A DNA stretch of 17,536 nucleotides from Lachnoclostridium sp. (lineage in GTDB: Bacteria; Bacillota_A; Clostridia; Lachnospirales; Lachnospiraceae), in NCBI GenBank assembly GCA_015057755.1, contig SVDR01000047.1, positions 1 through 17,536 on the forward strand. The letters run 5' to 3'. The position numbers and the translations under genes were made by a program. The notes under the pieces were generated by a model. The model ran no database searches, had not been told where the DNA came from, and saw nothing but the letters and a program-made list of their open reading frames with translations. Below, piece by piece: positions 8,040 through 14,516 of the stretch; within the stretch, counting starts at the first letter, position 1; each line of letters begins with the position of its first letter.

Positions 8040-8672
8040 ATGGAAAGGCTTATTTGTCTGGCAATTGGCTATGCGTTTGGTCTGTTCCAGACCGGTTATA
8101 TTTATGGAAAGCTGCACCACATTGATATCCGTCAGCACGGAAGCGGCAATGCAGGTGCAACCAATGTAGTTCGTACATTGGGACGAAAAGCAGGTATTAC
8201 GGTGTTCTTTGGAGATGCGTTTAAGACGATTTTTGCATGCATGGCTGCAAGAATTCTCTTCTCCGGTCATGCAGATCTGGATCTGCTGGCCCTTTGGGGA
8301 GGATTTGGCGCGATCCTTGGCCACAACTTCCCGTTCTATCTTGGGTTTAAAGGCGGAAAAGGAATTGCTGCCACAGCGGGAATTCTGGCTGCTACAGACT
8401 GGAGAATGTGTGTGGTTTGTGCGATCATTTTCTTCAGTACCATGTATCTGACCAGATATGTGTCTGTCGGTTCTATTCTGCTTGTGATCGCATTCTTTAT
8501 TATGGCGGTTATGTTTGGAAACGCAGGAGATTATGTGATCTCTGCTGCAAGTCTTCCGGAGTATTATGTTTTGGCAGGTGTGATCATGGGCATGGCGATC
8601 TGGAGACACAGAGCGAATATTAAACGCCTTTTAAATGGAACAGAAAATAAAATCGGAGCAAAGAAAAAGTAG
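8040..8672 (+). CDS. plsY: Acyl phosphate:glycerol-3-phosphate acyltransferase PlsY
   Basis: Integral membrane enzyme of 210 aa that transfers an acyl group from acyl phosphate to glycerol 3-phosphate, the first acylation of phospholipid synthesis. It has several hydrophobic spans and the three family motifs: GSGNAGATNVVRTLG (34-48), GHNFPFYLGFKGGKGIA (94-110) and RHRANIKRLLNGTE (189-202). The C-terminus is Lys-rich and probably cytoplasmic. It sits directly before gpsA, which makes its glycerol 3-phosphate substrate, so the pair couples substrate supply to use. Confidence 0.97.
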   Translation: MERLICLAIGYAFGLFQTGYIYGKLHHIDIRQHGSGNAGATNVVRTLGRKAGITVFFGDAFKTIFACMAARILFSGHADLDLLALWGGFGAILGHNFPFYLGFKGGKGIAATAGILAATDWRMCVVCAIIFFSTMYLTRYVSVGSILLVIAFFIMAVMFGNAGDYVISAASLPEYYVLAGVIMGMAIWRHRANIKRLLNGTENKIGAKKK

Positions 8673-8683
8673 GAGGACAGAGT

Positions 8684-9694
8684 ATGGCAAAGATTGGTGT
8701 CATCGGTTCCGGTACCTGGGGTACTGCAATCGCTGTTTTACTGAATAATAATGGTCATCAGGTGGATCTGTGGTCTGCAATTCCGGCTGAGATCGAAGAG
8801 ATGAAAGCAACGCTCAAACATAAAAATCTTCCGGAGGTTACACTCCCGGAGACAATCTGCTACACAGCAGACCTGAAAGAGGCAATGGAGGAGAAAGATC
8901 TTCTTGTTCTTTCTGTTCCGTCTGTATTTGTTCGAAGCACTGCAAGAAGAATGAAGGAGTTCTGCAAAGAAGGCCAGATCATCGTGGATGTTGCGAAGGG
9001 TATTGAAGAGAGCACTTTGATGACAATGACACAGATCATTAAGGAAGAGATTCCGCAGTGTGAGCCGGTTGCATTATCCGGACCGAGCCATGCGGAAGAA
9101 GTGAGCCGAGGTCTTTTGACTACCTGTGTGGCAGGATCTCACAAAAAGGAAGTGGCAGAGTATGTACAGTCTCTGTTTATGAGTCCGGCGTTCCGTGTAT
9201 ACACAAGCCCGGATGTGCTTGGAATTGAGATCGGTGCAGCACTGAAAAACGTAATCGCGCTTGCGGCCGGTATCGCAGACGGATACGGCTGCGGAGATAA
9301 TACAAAAGCGGCTCTGATCACGAGAGGTATCGCAGAGATTTCCCGTCTTGGTATTGCCATGGGAGGTAAAGCCCAGACATTCAGCGGACTGACCGGTATT
9401 GGCGATCTGATCGTAACATGTGCAAGTATGCACAGCCGTAACCGTCGTGCAGGTATTCTCATCGGTAAAGGTTATACGATGGATGAGGCTATGAAGGAAG
9501 TTCAGATGGTTGTAGAAGGCGTGTATTCTGCAAAGGCAGCACTTGCACTTTCTAAGAAATATGATGTTCCGATGCCGATCGTAGAGCAGGTCAACGCAGT
9601 TTTATTTGACAATAAGCCGGCAAAAGATGCCGTTACGGACCTGATGCTCCGCGACAAGAAAATTGAACATAGTGCCCTTTCCTGGGACGAATAA
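8684..9694 (+). CDS. gpsA: NAD(P)H-dependent glycerol-3-phosphate dehydrogenase
   Basis: Soluble enzyme of 336 aa that reduces dihydroxyacetone phosphate to sn-glycerol 3-phosphate for phospholipid synthesis. The N-terminal Rossmann motif GSGTWGTAIA (8-17) binds the nucleotide. Conserved lysines are K105 (VAKGIE) and K188 (GAALKNV). The segments LSGPSHAEEV (131-140) and the GDNTKAALITRG and SGLTGIGDL signatures confirm the family. AGGAGG lies 8 bases before the ATG, and plsY ends 11 bases upstream. A strong hairpin follows the stop and probably ends the vegetative operon before spoIVA. Confidence 0.97.
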   Translation: MAKIGVIGSGTWGTAIAVLLNNNGHQVDLWSAIPAEIEEMKATLKHKNLPEVTLPETICYTADLKEAMEEKDLLVLSVPSVFVRSTARRMKEFCKEGQIIVDVAKGIEESTLMTMTQIIKEEIPQCEPVALSGPSHAEEVSRGLLTTCVAGSHKKEVAEYVQSLFMSPAFRVYTSPDVLGIEIGAALKNVIALAAGIADGYGCGDNTKAALITRGIAEISRLGIAMGGKAQTFSGLTGIGDLIVTCASMHSRNRRAGILIGKGYTMDEAMKEVQMVVEGVYSAKAALALSKKYDVPMPIVEQVNAVLFDNKPAKDAVTDLMLRDKKIEHSALSWDE

Positions 9695-9717
9695 ACAATA
9701 TCCCCTTTGCATATACT
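9689..9717 (+). promoter_or_regulatory. Possible sigma-E (mother cell) promoter of spoIVA
   Basis: GAATAAA (9689-9695) and CATATACT (9710-9717) are 14 bases apart. The -10 matches the sigma-E CATACA-T pattern at 6 of 8 positions, the -35 is a partial match to kmATATT, and the spacing is right. The -35 overlaps the gpsA stop codon. Transcription would begin around 9723-9725. It is supported mainly by position, since spoIVA is a sigma-E gene in Bacillus. Confidence 0.5.
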
Positions 9718-9744
9718 CTAAAAGTATAGCAAGGGGGTATTTTT
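9697..9744 (+). terminator. Terminator-like hairpin that contains the spoIVA ribosome binding site
   Basis: Arms 9697-9717 and 9723-9741 pair over about 19 positions, with a wobble and bulges at 9701 and 9711, around loop CTAAA. The stem runs into TTTTT (9740-9744). The 3' arm contains AAGGGGG (9731-9737), the ribosome binding site of spoIVA, 7 bases before its ATG. Read-through RNA from gpsA would therefore be terminated or have this site paired. RNA starting near 9724 would lack the 5' arm. Confidence 0.75.
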
Positions 9745-11220
9745 ATGGAAAAATTCCATGTATACAGAGATATTGAAGCGCGGACAGGCGGAGAGATTTA
9801 CATAGGGGTGGTTGGCCCGGTTCGGACAGGAAAGTCTACATTTATAAAGCGTTTTATGGAAACCATGGTGCTTCCGAAACTTCCGGAAGGGCACCAGAAA
9901 ACACTGACACGTGACGAGCTTCCCCAGAGTGCTGCAGGAAAGACCATTATGACGACGGAACCGAAATTTATCCCGAAAGAGGCGGCTGAGATCAGTTTGG
10001 AAGACGGGATTCTCGCAAAAATCCGTCTGGTGGATTGTGTTGGTTTTATGGTGGACGGAGCAGTGGGACATGAGGAAAATGGAGAAGAGCGTCTTGTAAA
10101 AACTCCGTGGTATGATTATGAAATCCCGTTTACGCGTGCGGCGGAAATTGGGACGCGGAAAGTGATCCGAGATCATTCGACCATAGGAATCGTGATTACG
10201 GGAGACGGAAGCTTTGGTGAACTGGGAAGAAATGATTATGCAGAGGCAGAAGCAAAGACCATACAGGAGTTAAGAGAGATTGGAAAACCATTTATCGTTC
10301 TGTTAAATTCCATGAAGCCGTATGGAGAGGAAGCCAAAGAATATGCGAGAAAAATGGAAGAGACATATGGCGTTTCCGTACTTCCGGTAAACTGTGAACA
10401 GTTGAAGGAACATGATGTGGAGATGATACTGCGGAAGGTTTTGGAAGAATTTCCAGTTCAAAAGCTGGATTTTTATATTCCAAAATGGATGGAAATATTG
10501 CCAGATTCTCATCCGTTGAAGGAGGAAGCACTGGAACACGCCAGAAATATTTTGATGAATGTGGATCAGATGAAGGATATTCAGGAAGAGGTTTTTCGTA
10601 CAAACGGAAATTCCAGGGTGGCAGACCTTGCAGTCCGTAAAATGGAAATGGCAGACGGAACGGTTTCTGTTGAAATAGTCATGGATGATGACTGTTATTA
10701 TGAGGTGATCAGTGAATACACAGGAATTCCGGTTGCAGATGAGTATGCGTTGTTCCATACGTTGGCAAAACTCTCCGGAATGCAGGGAGAATACGAAAAA
10801 GTAAAGAATGCATTAAGCCAGGTTCGGGCCAAAGGATATGGAATTGTTATGCCAGACAAAACAGAGATCATGCTGGCAGAGCCGGAGCTGATCAAACACG
10901 GAAATAAATTTGGAGTAAAAATCCATGCGCAGGCTCCATCGATCAATCTGATCAAAGCTCAGATTGAAACGGAAATTGCTCCCATTGTCGGCAGTGAACA
11001 GCAGGCGAAAGATCTGATCGCATATATAAAAAATAATGAAGCGACAGAGGATGGTGTATGGGAGACAAATATTTTTGGCAAATCGGTAGAACAGATCGTG
11101 GAGGATGGCATGCAGGCTAAGATTTCGCAAATGACAGAAGATTGCCAGACAAAACTGCAGGATACGTTACAAAAAATAATAAATGACTCAAATGGCGGAA
11201 TGATTTGCATTATTATCTGA
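9745..11220 (+). CDS. spoIVA: Stage IV sporulation protein A (spore coat basement ATPase)
   Basis: Coat morphogenetic protein of 491 aa, close to the 492 aa of the Bacillus protein. In the mother cell it binds ATP and polymerises on the forespore outer membrane as the base for coat assembly. The Walker A motif GPVRTGKS spans residues 24-31 and a Walker B-like RLVDCVG spans 94-100. The TKxD/NKxD-type base motif is not obvious, in line with its use of ATP. The C-terminus ends in the hydrophobic NGGMICIII, as expected for the membrane-docking tail. AAGGGGG lies 7 bases before the ATG, inside a hairpin. The gene follows gpsA closely, but its expression should be confined to sporulation. Confidence 0.97.
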   Translation: MEKFHVYRDIEARTGGEIYIGVVGPVRTGKSTFIKRFMETMVLPKLPEGHQKTLTRDELPQSAAGKTIMTTEPKFIPKEAAEISLEDGILAKIRLVDCVGFMVDGAVGHEENGEERLVKTPWYDYEIPFTRAAEIGTRKVIRDHSTIGIVITGDGSFGELGRNDYAEAEAKTIQELREIGKPFIVLLNSMKPYGEEAKEYARKMEETYGVSVLPVNCEQLKEHDVEMILRKVLEEFPVQKLDFYIPKWMEILPDSHPLKEEALEHARNILMNVDQMKDIQEEVFRTNGNSRVADLAVRKMEMADGTVSVEIVMDDDCYYEVISEYTGIPVADEYALFHTLAKLSGMQGEYEKVKNALSQVRAKGYGIVMPDKTEIMLAEPELIKHGNKFGVKIHAQAPSINLIKAQIETEIAPIVGSEQQAKDLIAYIKNNEATEDGVWETNIFGKSVEQIVEDGMQAKISQMTEDCQTKLQDTLQKIINDSNGGMICIII

Positions 11221-11233
11221 AAACTGATATAAT
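11204..11233 (+). promoter_or_regulatory. Extended -10 sigma-A promoter of the metallo-hydrolase - rnhA unit
   Basis: TATAAT (11228-11233) is preceded by TGA (11225-11227), an extended -10. The -35 is weak: TTTGCA at 11204-11209 with 18 spacing, or TTGCAT one base later with 17. The -35 lies within the end of spoIVA. The start would be near 11240, about 30 bases before the ATG. Confidence 0.65.
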
Positions 11234-11270
11234 ATTAGTAGGAAGTTGACGGTACGAGAGGAGGAATTCT

Positions 11271-12872
11271 ATGAGGCTTACGTTTATTGGTGCGGCTCAT
11301 GAAGTGACAGGCAGTTGTCATTATTTAGAGGCTTGCGGAAAACACATTTTGGTTGATTACGGTATGGAACAGGGCGGAAACGTTTATGAAAATGCAGAGA
11401 TTCCGATCCCGCCAACGGATATTGACTATGTTTTTGTGACACATGCGCATATCGATCATTCCGGACTGTTACCGTTGCTTTATTCCAGAGGATTTAAAGG
11501 TCAGGTGTTTACAACTCAGGCGACATACGATCTCTGTGTGATCATGCTCAAGGATAGTGCTCACATCCAGGAGATGGAGGCTGAGTGGAAAAACCGTAAG
11601 GCAAGACGTGCGGGTAATCCGGAAGTTCAGCCGTTATTTACGATGGCAGATGCAGAGGGTGTGCTGACACACTTTTTCCCGTGCCGGTACGGAGATATTC
11701 TGACGCTGGTAGACGGTCTGAGGATCCGCTTTACAGACGTCGGTCATTTGCTTGGCTCTTCCTCCATCGAGGTTTGGATCAATGAGGACGGCATTGAGAA
11801 GAAAATTGTTTTCTCCGGAGATATCGGCAATAAAAATAAACCGCTGATCAAAGATCCTTCTTATATAGAAGAAGCCGATTATGTGGTGATGGAGTGTACG
11901 TACGGTGACCGTTCGCATAATCGGACTCATGAGCATATTGGCGAGCTGGCGAATATTTTACAGGAAACTCTGGATGCGGGAGGAAATCTTGTCATTCCGG
12001 CATTTGCGGTAGGACGCACACAGGAAATCCTCTATTTCATGCGAAAGATCAAGGAAGACAAGATGATCGTTGGTCATGAGGATTTTGAGGTTTATGTGGA
12101 TAGTCCGATGGCGGTGGAGGCGACGACTGTATTCAGCAAGAACATTATAGAATGTTTCGATGAAGAAGCAATGGAACTGGTCAATCGTGGGATCAACCCG
12201 ATTTCCTTCCCTGGTCTGAAACTTTCCATTACCAGTGACGATTCCAAAGGAATCAACTTCGACATGAAACCGAAGGTGATCATTTCTGCTGCAGGTATGT
12301 GTGATGCGGGACGTATCCGTCATCATTTGAAACACAATCTCTGGAGACCGGAGTGTACGATCCTGTTCGCTGGATATCAGGCGGTCGGAACACTTGGACG
12401 CGCGCTGATCGAAGGTGTAGAAGTTGTGAAGCTGTTTGGCGAGACAATCGATGTGGAAGCGAGAATTGAGAAACTGGATGGCCTTTCCGGTCACGCTGAC
12501 AAAGAGGGACTGATCGAGTGGCTGCAGGCATTTAAGAAGGCTCCGCAGAAGGTATTTCTGGTACACGGAGAGGATACGGTATGTACCTCTTTTGCGACAC
12601 ATCTTCGTACGGAGTTTGGATACGATGCAGATGCACCGTTCTCCGGTTCCGTTTATGACCTGGCGAAGGATGTATGGGAAAAACAGACGATCGGTATTGC
12701 ACGTCAGAAAGAGACAGCACGTCAGAGAGAGAATCGAGGAATCTTTGAGACTCTGGTTGCTGCAGGCGAGCGCCTGATGAAGATTATTAGAAAACACAGA
12801 GAATGTTCCAATAAGGATATCAAGAAGTTTACGAATGATGTCAACGCGCTTTGCGATAAATGGGACTTCTAG
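11271..12872 (+). CDS. Beta-CASP metallo-hydrolase, probable ribonuclease (CPSF73-like)
   Basis: A 533-aa cytoplasmic zinc hydrolase, probably an RNA-cleaving enzyme. The metallo-beta-lactamase core shows HAHIDH (58-63), H159 (DVGH) and D184 (FSGDIG). The beta-CASP motifs are present too: E208 (MECTYGD, motif A), H408 (LSGHAD, motif B) and H432 (LVHGED, motif C), followed by the RNA-specificity (RMMBL) segment. About 60 Arg/Lys-rich residues at the C-terminus (475-533) go beyond the compact catalytic form and may bind RNA. AGGAGG lies 7 bases before the ATG. It differs from RNase J by its short N-terminal core and CPSF73-like layout. It is followed 17 bases later by RNase HI, suggesting a joint RNA-processing unit. 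The exact substrate cannot be told. Confidence 0.9.
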   Translation: MRLTFIGAAHEVTGSCHYLEACGKHILVDYGMEQGGNVYENAEIPIPPTDIDYVFVTHAHIDHSGLLPLLYSRGFKGQVFTTQATYDLCVIMLKDSAHIQEMEAEWKNRKARRAGNPEVQPLFTMADAEGVLTHFFPCRYGDILTLVDGLRIRFTDVGHLLGSSSIEVWINEDGIEKKIVFSGDIGNKNKPLIKDPSYIEEADYVVMECTYGDRSHNRTHEHIGELANILQETLDAGGNLVIPAFAVGRTQEILYFMRKIKEDKMIVGHEDFEVYVDSPMAVEATTVFSKNIIECFDEEAMELVNRGINPISFPGLKLSITSDDSKGINFDMKPKVIISAAGMCDAGRIRHHLKHNLWRPECTILFAGYQAVGTLGRALIEGVEVVKLFGETIDVEARIEKLDGLSGHADKEGLIEWLQAFKKAPQKVFLVHGEDTVCTSFATHLRTEFGYDADAPFSGSVYDLAKDVWEKQTIGIARQKETARQRENRGIFETLVAAGERLMKIIRKHRECSNKDIKKFTNDVNALCDKWDF

Positions 12873-12889
12873 CGGAAGGATATAGGAAT

Positions 12890-13363
12890 ATGAAAGTAAC
12901 ATTGTTTACAGACGGCGCGGCCCGCGGAAATCCCGACGGGCCGGGCGGTTATGGAGCGGTTCTTCAGTTTGTGGACAAACAGGGAGTCCTTCATGAAAAA
13001 GAGATGTCAGCCGGTTATGTGAAGACGACCAACAACCGCATGGAGCTGATGGCTGCGATCGTCGGACTGGAGGCGCTGAACCGTCCGTGTGAGGTGGATC
13101 TGTATTCGGATTCGAAATATCTGACAGATGCATTTAACCAGAACTGGATCGAAAGCTGGGTAAAACATAACTGGAACAGACCGAAAACAGGACCTGTGAA
13201 GAATTCAGATCTGTGGAAGCGGCTGTTACAGGCAATGGAGCCTCATCAGGTTCGGTTTTTCTGGGTAAAAGGTCATGACGGACATCCGGAAAATGAACGT
13301 TGTGACAGACTAGCCACAACGGCAGCCGATGGAAAAGATTTGTTAGTGGATCCCGGAGTGTAA
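12890..13363 (+). CDS. rnhA: Ribonuclease HI
   Basis: Endonuclease of 157 aa that cuts the RNA strand of RNA-DNA hybrids (R-loops, primers). The two-metal site is complete: D8 (FTDGA), E52 (NRMELMAA), D74 (YSDSKY) and D139 (ERCDRLA), with H129 (KGHDGH). Length is normal. I chose the ATG at 12890 because the protein then begins MKVTLFTDGAARGNP, as the family does, with AAGGA 9 bases upstream. An in-frame ATG at 12860 lies inside the previous gene and would add 10 unrelated residues. The stop codon lies in the loop of the terminator hairpin. Confidence 0.96.
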   Translation: MKVTLFTDGAARGNPDGPGGYGAVLQFVDKQGVLHEKEMSAGYVKTTNNRMELMAAIVGLEALNRPCEVDLYSDSKYLTDAFNQNWIESWVKHNWNRPKTGPVKNSDLWKRLLQAMEPHQVRFFWVKGHDGHPENERCDRLATTAADGKDLLVDPGV

Positions 13364-13378
13364 ATACTCCGGGTTTTT
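13352..13378 (+). terminator. Terminator of the metallo-hydrolase - rnhA unit
   Basis: CCCGGAGT (13352-13359) pairs perfectly with ACTCCGGG (13366-13373) around a 6-base loop holding the rnhA stop codon, followed by TTTTT (13374-13378). Confidence 0.93.
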
Positions 13379-13450
13379 CATGCCCAAGTGGGAGCAGAAG
13401 GCGAAAATATTACGAGAATCTTACAATATATTACTATTTCAATTTTCTGG

Positions 13451-13479
13451 TTCACAACTCCGAATCTTTATGTTATCTT
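13451..13479 (+). promoter_or_regulatory. Sigma-A promoter of the LprI-like membrane protein gene
   Basis: TTCACA (13451-13456) is followed after 17 bases by TATCTT (13474-13479), with TGT just before the -10 (extended -10). Transcription would start near 13486, leaving a very short leader that still holds GGAGTG at 13495-13500. The rest of the gap from 13379 shows no gene. Confidence 0.55.
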
Positions 13480-13505
13480 TAGCTTAGAGAGAATGGAGTG
13501 AATGC

Positions 13506-14324
13506 ATGAAAAGACGTTTTATGATGTGGATGACAATTGTATGTATCCTTGTAGTCGGAGTTTCCGTAACCAAGATGACAAGAGAATTTGTATCATCTCA
13601 GAGTGCGGGATCTGCGACCATTGTTAACGTGATGGATGCGGGAAATAGAAACATGGCAAAAGCGGCGGTGACGGAGGAAAAGGCAGTCGGGATGGCCGGC
13701 GGTGTTCTGGAAGAAACGACAGCAGCGTTTGCATATGTGACGGAGGCAGCAGCAGAAGAGATGGCAGTCATTACAGACGAAGCAGCAGTGCCTGCAGAGG
13801 CAGCGGCTCCGCCGATGGCGGCAAGTCCGAAAGCGCCGATCGATACGACAAAGAATGAAGCGATTCAGGAAACAGTCAAATCTCCGCTGGATCCGGTTGT
13901 TGTAAAGGATGCTGTCATAGAAGCTGAGGAAGTACGCGTATCCTATCGCGCAGAGGATTTTTTTGACCGTTTTGTCCAGGCGGAACAAAGCGCCTTGCAG
14001 CTGTGGAACAATGTGGCTTTCGACAATCGTTCTGCATATCTTGCGGCAGCAGAACAGGAACGTGCCCTTTGGGAGCATGAGCTGAACGAAGTGTATCAGG
14101 TGCTCAGGGAGCGTCTGTCAACAGAAGAGATGGAAGCATTAAAGATTCTGGAAGTAGAGTGGATCAAAGAACGTGATCTGTATGCGGAGAAAGCGAGCGC
14201 AAAGAACTCTATGAAAAATGTTCAAAACCAGAATCCGGAGTATATCAGGGCAGTGGCAGAGAAGACGAAAGAACGATGTTACTGGCTGGTGTCCGAATAC
14301 GAAATGGTTTTAAATGAGAAATAG
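13506..14324 (+). CDS. Membrane-anchored protein with LprI/DUF1311-like domain
   Basis: A 272-aa protein I do not recognise by name. Residues 6-22 form one hydrophobic segment after MKRR, so it is probably anchored in the membrane with the rest outside. Residues about 55-115 are low complexity, rich in Ala, Glu, Thr and Pro, like a stalk. Residues about 145-270 are helical and charged. The stretch ELNEVYQVLRERLS...LKILEVEWIKERD (192-224) resembles the LprI/DUF1311 repeat (EL...Y..L...L......L...Q..W...RD), though the cysteines usual there are missing apart from C258. Function is unknown; lysozyme inhibition by LprI in mycobacteria cannot be assumed. The gene stands alone between terminators. 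GGAGTG lies 5 bases before the ATG. Confidence 0.75.
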   Translation: MKRRFMMWMTIVCILVVGVSVTKMTREFVSSQSAGSATIVNVMDAGNRNMAKAAVTEEKAVGMAGGVLEETTAAFAYVTEAAAEEMAVITDEAAVPAEAAAPPMAASPKAPIDTTKNEAIQETVKSPLDPVVVKDAVIEAEEVRVSYRAEDFFDRFVQAEQSALQLWNNVAFDNRSAYLAAAEQERALWEHELNEVYQVLRERLSTEEMEALKILEVEWIKERDLYAEKASAKNSMKNVQNQNPEYIRAVAEKTKERCYWLVSEYEMVLNEK

Positions 14325-14327
14325 AAG

Positions 14328-14375
14328 AAAGTCTGTCGGAAAATTGCCGATTTCCGATGGACTTTATTTATTTTC
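14328..14375 (+). terminator. Terminator after the LprI-like gene
   Basis: Arms 14328-14342 and 14351-14365 pair over 15 positions (two G-T wobbles) around an 8-base loop, followed by the T-rich ATTTATTTT (14366-14374). The hairpin is strong but its T tract is broken by an A. Confidence 0.82.
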
Positions 14376-14388
14376 GCAAAATTTCTTC

Positions 14389-14417
14389 TTGCATATATTT
14401 GAAAATACGATTATGAT
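14389..14417 (+). promoter_or_regulatory. Possible sigma-A promoter of alaS
   Basis: TTGCAT (14389-14394) and TATGAT (14412-14417) are 17 bases apart. The -10 is 5/6 and the -35 weak. Transcription would begin near 14424, giving a leader of about 90 bases. Confidence 0.5.
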
Positions 14418-14424
14418 ATAGGGT

Positions 14425-14516
14425 ATGTTGGTGTATCATGCGGTAAGTATGGTAACACGACCTTAAAATTGTAACATTATATTACGAAATAAATCGTAAC
14501 CAGGAGGCAAAGAACC
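14425..14516 (+). other. Structured alaS leader (not a T-box)
   Basis: Two hairpins can be drawn. The first pairs GTGT (14431-14434) and ATCATGC (14435-14441) with GTATGGT (14447-14453) and ACAC (14455-14458), with one bulged A. The second pairs TTACGA (14482-14487) with TCGTAA (14494-14499), ending 2 bases before the AGGAGG site at 14502-14507. The leader is too short for a T-box and has no T-box sequence, so uncharged-tRNA control of the usual kind is unlikely. A regulatory role for the hairpins is inference. Confidence 0.4.

Noticed and set aside
7854..8609. Long minus-strand open frame (251 codons) opposite der and plsY
   Set aside because: It overlaps two certain genes, has a composition typical of an antisense shadow (many Cys, His and Arg), and lacks a ribosome binding site or recognisable domain.
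12860..12889. Earlier ATG for rnhA
   Set aside because: It overlaps the previous gene and adds residues not found in RNase HI, whereas the ATG at 12890 starts exactly at the conserved N-terminus.
11958..12902. Minus-strand open frame of 314 codons opposite the metallo-hydrolase
   Set aside because: It lies almost entirely within a gene with complete catalytic motifs; the protein has no family features and is best explained as a shadow frame.
14325..14516. T-box riboswitch ahead of alaS
   Set aside because: The leader from the likely start site is about 90 bases with no T-box sequence or antiterminator. The strong hairpin at 14328-14365 belongs to the upstream gene.
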